Source: Pardosa pseudoannulata (taxonomy: Eukaryota > Arthropoda > Arachnida > Araneae > Lycosidae). From it: a stretch of DNA of 64,000 bases. Below the pieces are notes generated by a model, which did no database searches, was not told where the DNA came from, and saw nothing but the letters and a program-made list of their open reading frames with translations. Numbering within the stretch: position 1 is the stretch's first letter; each line of letters opens with the position of its first letter. The translations under genes and the position numbers were made by a program. The stretch spans positions 65,370,069 through 65,434,068 of the forward strand of contig CM063502.1 in assembly GCA_032207245.1 (NCBI GenBank), written 5' to 3'. Of the stretch, positions 22,698-33,193 are shown in pieces.

Positions 22698-23259
22698 TGT
22701 CACCGCCTCGCACGTCCCCGGCTGCACTTTCTGAAGTCTGCACGCCTCGTTCTATACTTGCCCACCTATTTTTACTGGAGCAGGTATCTTGGGTTCGATT
22801 AAAGCCTATGTAGCCAACGATAAGAACTGCAGAGACTAAACTCTTGACTAAACATTTATTATTAAGATTTGTTAAAAAACATATGTACACTTCAATTTAT
22901 ACTCAAACAGGGCTCAAATAAGACCGAGGACAAAAATAAACTGTGCCGAGCGGAAAACATCTCCTCAGGTCTCAGCTCCGTTCACAAGAATGTCCCTTCT
23001 CTGTCGACCCGAGCGGTCATCTCTCCTCTCCTCTTCGCGAGGGGCCGGGGTGGCATCCCCCCCTCGGTCAAGTTTTCGCCTCCACGGGAAAATGTCCTCC
23101 GCAGCTGGCTCGAGCGGGGTCGCATCTCTCGCCCCCCTCCTGTAGAACCTGCATGGAACAGGGCTTGCCCACCCCCTCTCGGGGTGTCCGTCTTCGGCCG
23201 CCAAAAAAAAACCCAGGGGCCCATGTAACACCAACTCGAGTGTTGAGTCTAGTATTACA
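22698..23259 (-). mobile_element. Solo LTR 2 of the same family
   Basis: 562 bp, TGTCACCGCC ... GTATTACA. It interrupts THAP transposon copy A between ttttaaaaatg and tgatggatcc; copy B shows the uninterrupted form (aaatgatggaccc, reverse strand of about 36,200). The flanks aaatg and tgatg are a partly decayed 5-bp duplication. It has the same orientation, GC-rich core and minus-strand AATAAA as LTR 1. The separate target sites show two insertions rather than one provirus. Confidence 0.8.
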
Positions 23260-23482
23260 TGATGGATCCATTTTTTCTTTTTTTACATTTTTGAGAACCT
23301 TTTTGGAATTAACGAGTCTGGAATTACCAGAAAAATATTAAATTGTTTCATTCCCCCACGTGCAAATTCCTCATCCTCATCCAAAAAACAAACCAATTTT
23401 TTTACCTGCTTCATAGGGTACTTTATAATTCTGGAAAAGTAAAACTTTTAATTATTCTGTCATATGACGTGTTATATGCTAG

Positions 23483-23794
23483 TAATATATAAATTACAAT
23501 ATTGAAAATTATATATAGTTAGAAAAATATAGACAATTTCAATGGAATTATTTAGTTTCTTACCAGTCAAGGTTTCTGACAAAGTTCAGGTGCAGTTCGG
23601 GCAGTTTTATCGCCTCATATACATAAAACTCTTCTGTCCGTGTGTTTGTAATAGAACCCCTCCGTTTAGGAAGGGTTCTATTTGGACTATTAGGAGGGGT
23701 TGTACTGATTTTGATGTAATTTTGTGTATGTAATTTAGTTGATTCGAGAATGGTTTAGATTCATAATTTGACTTGACAGAAAATGCTTTTTTTA
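23483..23794. other. AT-rich spacer with short hairpin
   Basis: A short spacer. Around 23,658-23,685 an imperfect hairpin pairs agaaccc with gggttct. A minus-strand NCPNCT-stop near 23,590 is too short to call. Confidence 0.4.
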
Positions 23795-23798
23795 TTAA

Positions 23799-24096
23799 CA
23801 CATTGACGGACAGTAGGAACAAGTGAAGTTCGAAAATTAATACTATGTTTTTGTAATTTTTAAAATATTAGAAGTATAGTTTTACTCTTCCTGTTTAAAC
23901 TTAATTTGGATTAATTTAGTCCCTGTAATTAGGAAAAACCCGATCGCACTACTCCCTTCACAACCACGCGCATACTGAAGCTGCAAGTCGTGTAACAGGT
24001 GGAAAACGAAATTCAACCTAAAAACATTGTTTCTAAAACATGACACTAGGCTTCTACTTGTACGCCGGTATCGAATGAAGGCTAACGGAATGAATC
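23799..24096. mobile_element. piggyBac-like MITE, short copy
   Basis: Between TTAA at 23,795-23,798 and 24,097-24,100. The left end CACATTGACGGACAGTAGG is the reverse complement of the right end of the element at 48,708-49,280. The interior from cctagtgtcatgtttt-type sequence through the outer gtacgccgg also matches it in inverted orientation, with a deletion. It is non-coding. Confidence 0.8.
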
Positions 24097-24195
24097 TTAA
24101 GAAAAATAGCATAAACTTTAAAAAAATATCTAGATTCTTGCGGTTAAGATTTTATATTAGGCACAAATTTAGTTAGCTTCCGTCTCAAACCCAAA

Positions 24196-24370
24196 CCGAA
24201 CGATGCCCGAATGCTAGAGTTGCTGCTTGGTACTGGAGTTGGCGGGTTCGAATCCCGATGGTGGGATTGATGTTCGGGGCCGTTTGGGAATGGTTTTTAA
24301 GCAGTAGGTCCCGGTATCATTAGCCTTCTTGTATCAAAACAGTAGACAGTAGCGCTCCAAACTAAATCAA
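24196..24370 (+). mobile_element. tRNA-derived SINE
   Basis: Head ccgaacgatgcccgaatgc, B box gggttcgaatccc, body gtcccggtatcattagcc, tail tagcgctccaaactaaatc. A near-perfect 10-bp duplication is present (tctcaaaccc on the left, tctcaaatcc on the right). Moderately diverged. Confidence 0.85.
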
Positions 24371-25355
24371 TCTCAAATCCGCTCGATTGCTGATAGCTAG
24401 AGAATTTCTGTTCTGCAGTACCTAATCATTTACAGCACTAAGTCATTCACCATATTTCACTAAGTATGAGGAAAGTCACATTTCACTAAGTATGAAAAAT
24501 ATAACGGTTTTCTTCCAAAGCAAGTTGTGTTTGAGTATTAAATCTCAGTCTTATTCCAAAGCCATTTTGCCACTCTCCAAATGTCCACTTAAAAAAACTA
24601 TATGCCCCATAAATATGGAGCACTCGGTTAAGAAGCATCGTGAAGTTAAGGGTAAGCGAAATTAGTTGATATAATTTCAAAATTTTTCTGCTGGCTAATA
24701 GATACGAGAGATAAGTCTGTAAAGTTTTAAATTATTTAAGCGTTCTTGAACTAGTTATGACTAGTTTAATCTTGGCATCTATACCTGCGTATCTCGCAAA
24801 ACTAAAAAACTATTAGCTGTAGGACTATTATGACGTTTAATTGTGCACCTCCTGTTTTGATTGTAATCTGAACACTACATAAAGAAAAATTTCATTTTAA
24901 CGTATGTAAATGTTGTAGAATAGATTAGGAACGATTAGGAGTAAAGTATACAAGAATAAAACAAGGTAAATATAAAAGGATTTTCTAACGAGTAAGATTC
25001 ATAAACAAATTGAGTTGCCAAAAAAAAACTAAAACAATATAAAAATTAGTCTACCGAAAAATGCATTGTATATAAAATATTTTTTAAACTATAGTACAAG
25101 AGCAAGTACGAACTGACAGCTCTGAAAGATAAGTTAAATGATCCAGGCAAAGAATGGTAGACGACGAATGGCAATCTTAATATTTCACCCTCCGAAATGA
25201 GAATGCTGTTGTGTAAGAGAAGTTGAGGAGGGTAAGCAACTTAAAGGGTGTGAGGGGATGATTGAAATCTAGGTTACAGGAACCAATCCTAAGCTGGGAA
25301 TCAGTCAAATGGGCTAATGAAATTTTAGGTAAGTTACGATCTAATGTAGGCCTTT
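24371..25355. other. AT-rich spacer
   Basis: No gene or repeat recognised. A direct repeat of catttcactaagtatga occurs at about 24,453 and 24,479. Confidence 0.5.
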
Positions 25356-25369
25356 CATCCCTTCAGTAG

Positions 25370-25541
25370 CCGAACAATGGCAGATTGGTTAGGGTGCTGG
25401 CCTTCGGTACCGGAGTTCGTAGGTTCGAATCCCATAGTAGCATGGATGTTAGTAGCCTTTCGGAATCGGCTTTAAGTTGTTGGTCCCGGTCTCATTAGCC
25501 CTCGTCTTGCAAAAAGTAGACCGTAAAACTCCAAACCAAAC
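25370..25541 (+). mobile_element. Full-length SINE with perfect 14-bp target duplication
   Basis: 172 bp flanked by catcccttcagtag at 25,356-25,369 and 25,542-25,555. Head ccgaacaatggcagattggt, B box aggttcgaatccc, body gtctcattagccctcg, 3' end gaccgtaaaactccaaaccaaac. The last part shares 14 identical bases (ccgtaaaactccaa) with the LINE tail at 17,847. Recent insertion. Confidence 0.95.
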
Positions 25542-25555
25542 CATCCCTTCAGTAG

Positions 25556-28500
25556 GTAAATAAACTGAAGACCAAGTTTGGAAACTAAACACTAGCGTAA
25601 GATGGACTAACTTCTGCGTAAGATGGACCACATAACCGGGACATACACTTCGCAGCCCAGGGCCCTCGATCTCGGAAACGGGGACTGGCACCATAGGCCC
25701 TGGAGTTTAGTTTTACGACCTAATAAGCAGATGTTTTCAGTCAAATTTAATATGATTGGTGAATTATACAATTATGTTGATAGCTTCTTTAAAAGCGATA
25801 AGAAGTAATATAACAAATTTCTGCTAAGTGCACGTAGTGATTAGCAATTATTAAGTAACAGTAGGAGTGATGCATTTGTTACTCCATTAATACTCAACAT
25901 ACCTTTTTAGGGGCCGTTAAAAGACACCGCAATGTACAAATTTTACGTATTTTCGAAACGCGGTTTATTTTTTGCAAAGGTAAAGGGCAGTCCTACAAGT
26001 AATTTACCGGTTTTTGGAATATCTGTTTAAAAATTTGCAATTTGCAATAAAACTTCCCGAAGTTTGCTCACAAATTCAATGTTACGGCAGGGAAAATAGA
26101 CTGAAATTAGAAATAGCTCTATAATAAAGCTCCACTTTTTAATTTGTTTGCATGTGGCATATAAAGCCTTATCACGAGGAGTATTTTTTATAAGTGGTAT
26201 AGGTTATTTTTAATTAAAAAATCAGAATATATTTATATTAATACACTTGTATATATAAGTTTATACCTTAGTTTTTTAGACCGTACGGATAGCAGTAAAA
26301 AACTAAATGTGAGGGGAAAAGCCCGTGAAGTAAAACAACCCATAAGTGACAAATAATATAATTAGCATACAACAAGGAATTTTTGAATGTGGATTTTTTT
26401 ATATGCTGAGAACTGAATAGAAAAAACTATTGTTACAATGTACGTATAGTTTACTACACATACTCATAACACTGAGCTACCTATAGCTTTAACCCAGATT
26501 ATGTGCTTGGCCAAAATAATGATTAACACTTTATTCTGAAAACTTAACATTTTACTACTTATATTCATTATTTACGATTTCATACTTATACAATCAGGAT
26601 AGTACTAAGGCAGCAGCCTTTAACGATTAAATTATCTAGCAGCATTTAACCATTAATTTATCTAAATATGAGGTGGTGACTCCAGTGTTATGACTTACTC
26701 GGACGAAGTTGAGAGGAACGGGGCAGCACATCTATGGGCAACGAGGGACGGCTCTGGCATCAATTGAGGCATCAATTGCAGGAGCTTTGAAAAGGTGTCA
26801 CCTCCGTTCTAGACAGGAACGACAGATAGGTCTTCACCTCCATAAATTAAATAGAAAAAGTTGTATTAATTTTTTATTTGTCAGCATATCAGAAATTTAT
26901 TTAACTTAGTTAATATTTTGAAAAAAATAGAGACCCCATTAACGCCCAGCGTCTATTTTATAAGAACAGTTCGTTGACTTTTTGTCTTAAGATTTACATT
27001 AACATCATTGGAGATGAAAATCCATTTTATGCATAATTTACCAAATTTGTTATTTAACATTTTTCCTCCCATAAGGCTTCTAATTTTTTCCAAATTCAAA
27101 AAAGCATAGAAATGTCTATGCTTTTTTGCTTTTCAGTATGTGCCTGCAGATAAATTTACTTTTTGTGCAAGCACATAGACTGAAATCATGGCTAATAGAT
27201 AAATCTGTCATAAAACTTCACTTTAAAGTTCTGTGTTTACATGCGATACCAAACATATCTGTTATTACGAAGATTCTTTTTTTATAGTGTTTGAAATGAT
27301 AGCTGATCACTGATGACAAAAGACCACCATTTTGAAGGTGTTTTAATCTAATATTTTGAGACTAATTTGCTTTCTACAAGCATTTAGGATCTTCCATCAG
27401 ATATATCGCTTGGTCTTGCATTAATTCCCGATTGAAACACCTTCAAGTTGCAGGTGTAAGTATGTTCTGACCTTTTTGCCACCCTCTACAACTGCGTCTT
27501 AATGCACCGTTCATCAACTTGTCCGTTTGATTAAATTAAAATAGGTATCCTGCGATGTCTGTGAATTCAATTACTTTCTGCTTTCGCGTAGTCACCACCT
27601 GCTAAGGACACACTTAAGCACGTGTTGTCTCTAAGATCTCTATTACCTAACTTTACTTTTAAAAAGGGATAATATGCCGTAACCCCTTGACATAGTCGTC
27701 ATGGTAGTTTGACATCTCTGAGACATCAAGAACTGTCTTCCGCGAACACCGGGCGGTATATTATAGTATTACTTTATAAACTATTGTACACTAACACTAT
27801 ATATCAACCTTATAGAATGTTAAATAACAATGTAAATCCAAAAATAAAATGCCCTGTCTGAGCTTCTAGAAGAACGTTCACTATAGAGCCAAATTAAATG
27901 GTATTCTACGGAAGCGTCAACGCTTATTTTATTCGTATGACAATGAAGTCTGGGAGACGTCAGTCATTTCATGTGCCAAAGTAGACTTCAATAGCTGTCT
28001 GTGATAGGCATCGTGCATCATATTAAATCATTTAACTGGTGCTTCTATTCTGTTCTGATTACTGTTCAAGATTCATATATACTTAAAAATTAACTCAGGA
28101 AGCGGGTCAACTTAAGTGTCACAAATGTCAGTTCTTCTGCCTCTTCGAAAATGATTTGAAATGTTTTATACTTTACAGAAATATTAATTTTATACTATTA
28201 TTTAATCATTGCCGATTAACGTCACATATAAACCTCATTAAATGTTACATAGCATGCAAATTTTAAAATAAAATGTTAGTTCACTCATCTTTCACAGAAT
28301 TGTTCTATTGAGTCGGAACTAAACAGTATCAAAGAACTAAATAGTACTTTCCAGATACGTCAAATTCCTTTTTGTTTGTATGTCAACCTGCATTTATTGC
28401 AAGGTTAATTATCAAAATTGTGCCAGCAAGTCTTTGATTAGGTTTTCTGGTGGATAACCACCCTGTGTTATCAAATGAAAAGAGCGATCAGACTTTGACT

Positions 28501-28660
28501 AGTTTATTGTAATTAGGTTCATGCGAATTGCTTTAAAAGTTATTATAATCATCCACGTTATTTTTCTATTTTGGATATTATACATAGATTAACTAAAACT
28601 TTTTTTCACATAAGTGGATTTTTAAGGTTTAACTTTTCTAGATCAAGGTTTCCTTTAGAA
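25556..28660. other. AT-rich spacer with minor structures
   Basis: No recognisable exon. It contains a perfect 12-bp-stem hairpin at 27,098-27,127 (aaaaaagcatag/ctatgctttttt) and an apparent old tandem duplication (about 27,700-28,050 against 28,090-28,400). The latter shares motifs such as gttaaataacaatgtaaat-like, aaaataaaatg, gttcact and a Cys-free frame. The 66-codon frame at 26,709 is unassigned. Confidence 0.45.
27098..27127. other. Perfect hairpin
   Basis: Arms aaaaaagcatag and ctatgctttttt enclose a six-base loop aaatgt. The right arm ends in T6 on the plus strand. No promoter or RNA family is recognisable, so this may be chance or a MITE remnant. Confidence 0.7.
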
Positions 28661-28667
28661 CAACAGT

Positions 28668-28864
28668 ATTCTATTCCCAAGTGACCAAATATTAGATTGT
28701 GAGGCTTCTGTTTTAAATTATAGTTCATTGTTAATCATAGTTATAAAAGAATTAACTGTTATTTATATTAACTCAAAACTAACAGAAGAGGAAATGGAAT
28801 TAGGATTTTTTTTTTTTTTGAAATTTGGAGCAGTTAATTTGGTTTTGGAAGCCCAGTGGCGTTG
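28668..28864 (+). repeat. About 200-bp direct duplication, copy 1
   Basis: From attctattcccaagtgacc to gcccagtggcgtt it is nearly identical to 29,755-29,953. The two copies flank 0.9 kb of unrelated sequence. The high identity means a recent duplication. The 3' edge stops inside the tRNA-like motif that is complete in copy 2. Confidence 0.95.
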
Positions 28865-29024
28865 AACATATATATACATCTATGTACAAACAATGCTAAT
28901 GTTAATTTAATGATGCTAATTTTCATAAGTAAGTTTTGTCAAACTCTTCTAATTTCGTTCTGACAAATTTTATATATTTAAGAAATTTTGTCTAATCTCG
29001 ATTTCAAAAATGTATGCAAAATGG

Positions 29025-29535
29025 GGGTACCTTTGTGGGTCTCAAATGTTGGGCCCGGAACACTTCTGGTTGAAGGGTATCTATGGCTGATCAGGAGAGG
29101 GAATCTATATCATCCGTTGGTCTCGTCTGGGGCTTCCTCCTGAGTCTCTGAGGTGCGGCCGTACTATTTGGTGCAGGAACACTTCCTGTCGGACTTGGAT
29201 GGAGTCTTCTAGTCCGGACTATCGAGCACCTTCTCATCTGGACTCACGAACAACTTCCGTCGGACCCGATTGGACTCCCGACTTTCGAACACCTTTTTTT
29301 GGTACTCCCGAACCTCTTCCCTGGGACCTCCGAATCAATCTCTCCTATCTTTTTAGATTTTTGATATTTTATTATTTCAACCTTGTCTCCTCCTCCTTGT
29401 CTTCCAATCGGGATAGTTGTAAGGATTTCATTGGTCTGACCAAACCCCGCCCTGAGACCGCCAAAGTGAAAACCCTTATCGATTCTAATTGGGCACTGTC
29501 CCTTAGGGACTCATAAATACTCCACAAAGGTACAT
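29025..29535. mobile_element. Candidate TIR element with GC-richer repetitive core
   Basis: Inverted termini GGTACCTTTGTGG (29,025) and CCACAAAGGTAC (about 29,522-29,533) enclose about 0.5 kb that is much less AT-rich than its surroundings. The core holds degenerate repeats built on gaacacttcc..tcggac and ggactc..cgaacacctt. A 105-codon frame crosses it but looks fortuitous. No clear target duplication. Family unknown. Confidence 0.5.
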
Positions 29536-29754
29536 TCTTATTTAATGTCAAGTACGGAGACGGGATTCTAATCTGGGACTGGAATCAGAACCCCACCCGA
29601 GACCACCGTACAAGACAACAATATCCGTTGAAAAGAAATTTATGATCCTCTACCTGTTTACAACGATGTGATGAGGTCAGATTTAGATCCCAAACATTTT
29701 ACTTCATGTATGAATGAATCAATTATATAACAGATCTAAATCGCCTTATCACAA

Positions 29755-29953
29755 GTATTCTATTCCCAAGTGACCAAATATTAGATTGTGAGGCTTCTGT
29801 TTTAAATTATAGTTCATTGTTAATCATAGTTATAAAAGAATTAACTGTTATTTATATTAACTCAAAACTAACAGAAGAGGAAATGGAATTAGGATTTTTT
29901 TTTTTTTTGAAATTTGGAGCAGTTAATTTGGTTTTGGAAGCCCAGTGGCGTTG
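29755..29953 (+). repeat. About 200-bp direct duplication, copy 2
   Basis: Second copy of 28,668-28,864, with a poly-T slightly different in length. It continues into the tRNA-like sequence at 29,940. Confidence 0.95.
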
Positions 29954-30009
29954 GGGTAGCTCTTCGCGCTCTCACGACACAGGTCCAACGTTCGATCTCC
30001 GGACTGGGC
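29940..30009 (+). other. tRNA-like sequence or second SINE head
   Basis: A 70-base segment whose ends GCCCAGT and ACTGGGC can form a perfect 7-bp acceptor stem. It holds an A-box-like tggcgttggggtagc and a B-box-like cgttcgatctcc. Anticodon and T stems pair poorly and no CCA-type genomic context is needed. It is a tRNA pseudogene or a SINE head of a family distinct from the main one. A fragment of the same motif (gaagcccattggctttggggtagc) is at about 35,257. Confidence 0.45.
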
Positions 30010-30454
30010 AAGAAAATTAATTTTAGTAATGTTTATATTGTTTTTATACACATTTCACATATTTTCTTTATTTAGAAAATTGACATTAAAATATTACCTT
30101 TATGTCTGAATTTTGTTTTGTAGGAATGTATTATATCTCTTTAATAAACCAAACTTATATACTTATAAAAATAAAATATAAAAACTGTTCACACTTGCGC
30201 GGGTGTTAAAAAAATAATTTGCATGCAAACGTTAATTCTAACTTGTTAATAAAGAACATACTAATAAAATTGAATGTAACTTTTAAAAAAAACCATAAGT
30301 TTAAACATATTTTATATTTTTGAATCATGTTTATAATTTTACCCCCTTTTTGTGGGGGGGGGGATTTTGATATGCTCGTACCTCTCTAAAACGAAAACAA
30401 TTACTCTCAGCAATAATTTTTGTCCAATTACAAGGATACATCATTATAATAAAA

Positions 30455-31326
30455 CTAGCATATAGCCTGTCATATCACGGGATCAGTAGCATTTTTAATT
30501 TTCTAGAATTGTAAAGTACCCTGTAAGTCAAGTTAAAAAAAAAAGGTTTGTATTTTGGCTGAGAATTATCTGGTAAACGCTCAATAATTTGTTTATCTTG
30601 ACTGACCGCGTGTTAGTTGCCAACTTTAATTTATTCTGTCATATTACGTGATAGGATGGAGAGCAGAGGTTTTAATAGTGAGAGATTATTTGGCGGTATA
30701 TATGAATAATGTCCAAAATTTAGCGAATCTATTGCAAACCGTGTGGTTATCTATATAAATAACACACAAATGAACAAACTTTTTAATTTTTAAAGATACA
30801 TAACTTAAACGCTAGATATTTATTAGTCCGTGAAATAGACTCCTAGACTTTGTTGTTAATACTGAGGATAAAATTTTCATTGCCACAAAAAATAATCGAT
30901 AAATTTAAAATTAACACATGTACATAATCTATTTAATACAAATATAAAAGAAAATTACTTACGTAATATCTAAGTTCAGTGATAAAACGTATGAAATTAA
31001 TGCCGGCGATATTTAAATTTAAAATAAGAAATTATTAAAGGAGATGGTTAAAGGAATGACGTCATAATGTTAGAAAAAAAATGTTACTTTTCCCTATTTA
31101 TTATGTGATAAATTGATAATGTTCTGCTTGACAACAGAGCTTGAAATAATGGCATTAAACACTCGAAAAGGGGGAAGGGATGGATTTCGAACGTTTTCGA
31201 ACTAGCTTTAAATTTTGCTAACCCTAACTCATCAAAAAATACAATATGGATGCCTCTATCCATTCCAGGTACAAGCGCTTCATAAACTCACGGGCAGACA
31301 GACGATTTAGTCTATTTTTTAGGGGA
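30455..31326 (-). mobile_element. Non-autonomous Helitron, minus strand
   Basis: Read on the minus strand it starts at 31,326 with TCCCCTAAAAAATAGAC, includes the 5' region with tgaagcgcttgtacctggaatgg, and ends at 30,455 with a diverged hairpin (cccgtgatatgacagg), ctatatg and CTAG. Its interior has about 200 bp absent from copy 2 at 18,372. The internal order is otherwise the same. Confidence 0.85.
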
Positions 31327-31483
31327 TGCTGAAAATTTTGTTCGAAAATATTAAACGGGTTTTGAAAAATCTTGTGCGAAACATTAAAAATTTGTATTGT
31401 GAGAAAAATCAAAGTATCAAGTAAACAACTGCGAAGTCTACTGCACAGAAATTAAGTCTTATATTTGTAACCATAACTTTTAA

Positions 31484-32328
31484 CACTAAAACCCCAGCTT
31501 GGCGACTCAAATTGACCTCAATTTATATAAACCTGTGTTACATAAAAAGTACTCTGCATTTATATGGAAATGATATCATTCATTTTTAGAAATTAAATTG
31601 TTATAATACAGGAAAAAATAACATGGAAAGTTTTAAATAGTTCAATATTTTAATGTTTCTATAATTTTCTATTTTCTTATCGGTCAAGATTCTTAAGCAT
31701 TTCATGCGCAGTTTGGGCAATTTCTTTTTATATGTTTTGTATACTTTCGGCATATAGATATTTTACTGGTAAAACAAATAACTGTTTTGTTTCCCTAGTT
31801 TAGAAACTTGCAATGAAAATTTTTTTCTCATCTGTACAGTGGTATCAGTTTTTAAATCTTAGAAATTTAATGAGAATCCGTAAGATTTCCAAATTGTCAG
31901 TAATAACATTGTATCACGAGCTGTCTTCAGACTCGATTCGACAGGTGAAAATTGCAGACACCGGAAGTGCTCTTCGAATACGCTCCCAGAGGAATTTTCT
32001 CCCGTACAAAGTCATAACCAGATGCCTCTCGTAGAGGAAAAACAGTTGCCGTTCGAAAGAACGTATATTATAAAAATGTTCTATGTGTAGCACTGTCTAC
32101 TGCCACTACAATAAAATCTTCGTGTGTCTTTGTGTTATCAGTAAAACCCATTTTGATTTCCCCCCTGATTTAGTAAGTTGATGATTTGACCTTGAGGTAT
32201 TGTTCTGTCACATATGCGCTACGAAAACTATACACATTTCCCAATCCAGGAAATAGTAAATTTCAAAACTCGTGCATTTGATTATAATAGCGTCAAAATG
32301 ACCCATCCCTCGGTTTTAGGTACAAGTA
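31484..32328. mobile_element. Candidate piggyBac-like element
   Basis: It lies between TTAA at 31,480-31,483 and 32,329-32,332. The left end is cactaaaacccc followed by caaattgacc. On the other strand the right end has cctaaaaccg followed by gtcattttgac, close to the subterminal motif of the element at 12,527. The inverted repeats are only partly alike, so one boundary may be wrong: another TTAA-flanked end with cataagaaccgcgcg lies at 32,476. No readable transposase. Confidence 0.5.
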
Positions 32329-32332
32329 TTAA

Positions 32333-33162
32333 AAAAAAAAAAAGAGGCGTTTAACGTACATTGTTATAGGTATAAAAATAGAAAAAGTCTAGATTTGTTC
32401 AATTCCTAAGTAACTCTTCCAGAAAATCGGAAACGAAATTGATTTGGGGGTTAGTATGATCCATCGCGCGGTTCTTATGTTAAACTAAGCAGATTTTTTT
32501 TTAAGTGAAACATTTTGGAGGATAAATGATCTTGAGACCCCTTAAATAATTTATTTTGCAGATTTATACGCCGAATTGGCATGGATTTACTCTAATTTTA
32601 CTCCGGGAGGAAATTGCAGTCTATTTTTTTTAAATTAAAATATCTAATGCAAAAGAAGTTTTAAAATGTTTAAAAGATGCTTTATAGGTTTTTTTTTTAT
32701 TTTTAGATAAACAGCAAAGAACATTTACTTGGACTGTATTATGAGCGAGACAAAGCATGCGTCTCAATACCATACGTGATTGTATAGGAGTTAGTTTCGA
32801 TATTTAATACGCTCATAGCTTCTGCTTCGATTAATCGCGGGAAAAGGAATTTTCATATCCTGGTAACGGCTGTTAAAAAAAAATAAATTCTGCGATATAA
32901 TAATTTTCGTTCCTGATACACTCTCAAACGAATGCTGTTGAGAAAAGTTTTCCGAAAATTTACGGCACCAACCTCACATGTGGAAACATAGTTGATTACA
33001 TTTACTGGTTCTGGTTCCCTTGTATAAATTCGTTTTATCACTGGTAAAAATGGTGTGAATAGATAATTAAAAAAATATTTAAGTTTTACAATTGAGTTTA
33101 AATGCTGAAAAACTTTCATACATCTCTCACCACCACCCTTCAAATCATGTTCACCGCAACTC
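32333..33162. other. AT-rich spacer
   Basis: No gene recognised. The 96-codon minus-strand frame at 32,853-33,143 has no family signature. Confidence 0.45.
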
Positions 33163-33193
33163 GTCGAACGATGGCCGAATGGTTGACAGCTTC

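Larger units (their letters stand above)
19730..23372 (+). mobile_element. THAP-domain DNA transposon, copy A
   Basis: It is bounded by inverted repeats GAGGAATTTTCAC (left) and GTGCAAATTCCTC (right) and flanked by AT on both sides (19,728-19,729; 23,373-23,374). Sister Helitron copy 2 shows the uninterrupted target (gataattctcagcc). The 5' part is a promoter-like region and a THAP-coding exon (19,990-20,191). The 3' part has a second conserved coding piece (about 21,805-21,912). Insertions in it are a SINE (20,918-21,098) and two solo LTRs; without them it is about 2.34 kb, close to copy B at 36,090-38,562. THAP plus a 2-bp AT duplication resembles the ISL2EU superfamily more than P elements (8 bp) or Kolobok (TTAA); that is inference. 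Confidence 0.75.
19026..23482 (+). mobile_element. Helitron copy 3, 4.46 kb composite
   Basis: The 5' end (tttcctatataataacagcc) starts on the base after CTAG of copy 2, and the body matches copy 2 up to caagataat at 19,729. The matching 3' part resumes at 23,373 (atcctcatcc..., ttacctgcttcatagggta) and ends with the hairpin region tgtcatatgacgtg, then ttatatgCTAG at 23,479-23,482. Between the two halves lies the THAP transposon at 19,730-23,372. A truncated SINE sits at 19,278-19,417. So this is one Helitron swollen by later insertions. Confidence 0.8.

Noticed and set aside
22040..23259. One LTR retrotransposon with two LTRs and a very short interior
   Set aside because: The 116 bp between the LTRs is continuous with THAP transposon sequence seen in copy B, and the LTRs have different target sites.
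22219..23341. Long overlapping frames on both strands in a GC-rich block
   Set aside because: The block consists of two solo LTRs; few stops are expected because it is GC-rich. No known protein motif was seen.
29199..29516. 105-codon frame in the GC-richer block
   Set aside because: The codons follow a degenerate nucleotide repeat (gaacacttcc, ggactc) and resemble no family.
31676..31730. A minus-strand CRKYTKHIKRNCPNCA-stop as a piggyBac C-terminus
   Set aside because: Cys spacing is suggestive but too short, and the element boundaries there are uncertain.
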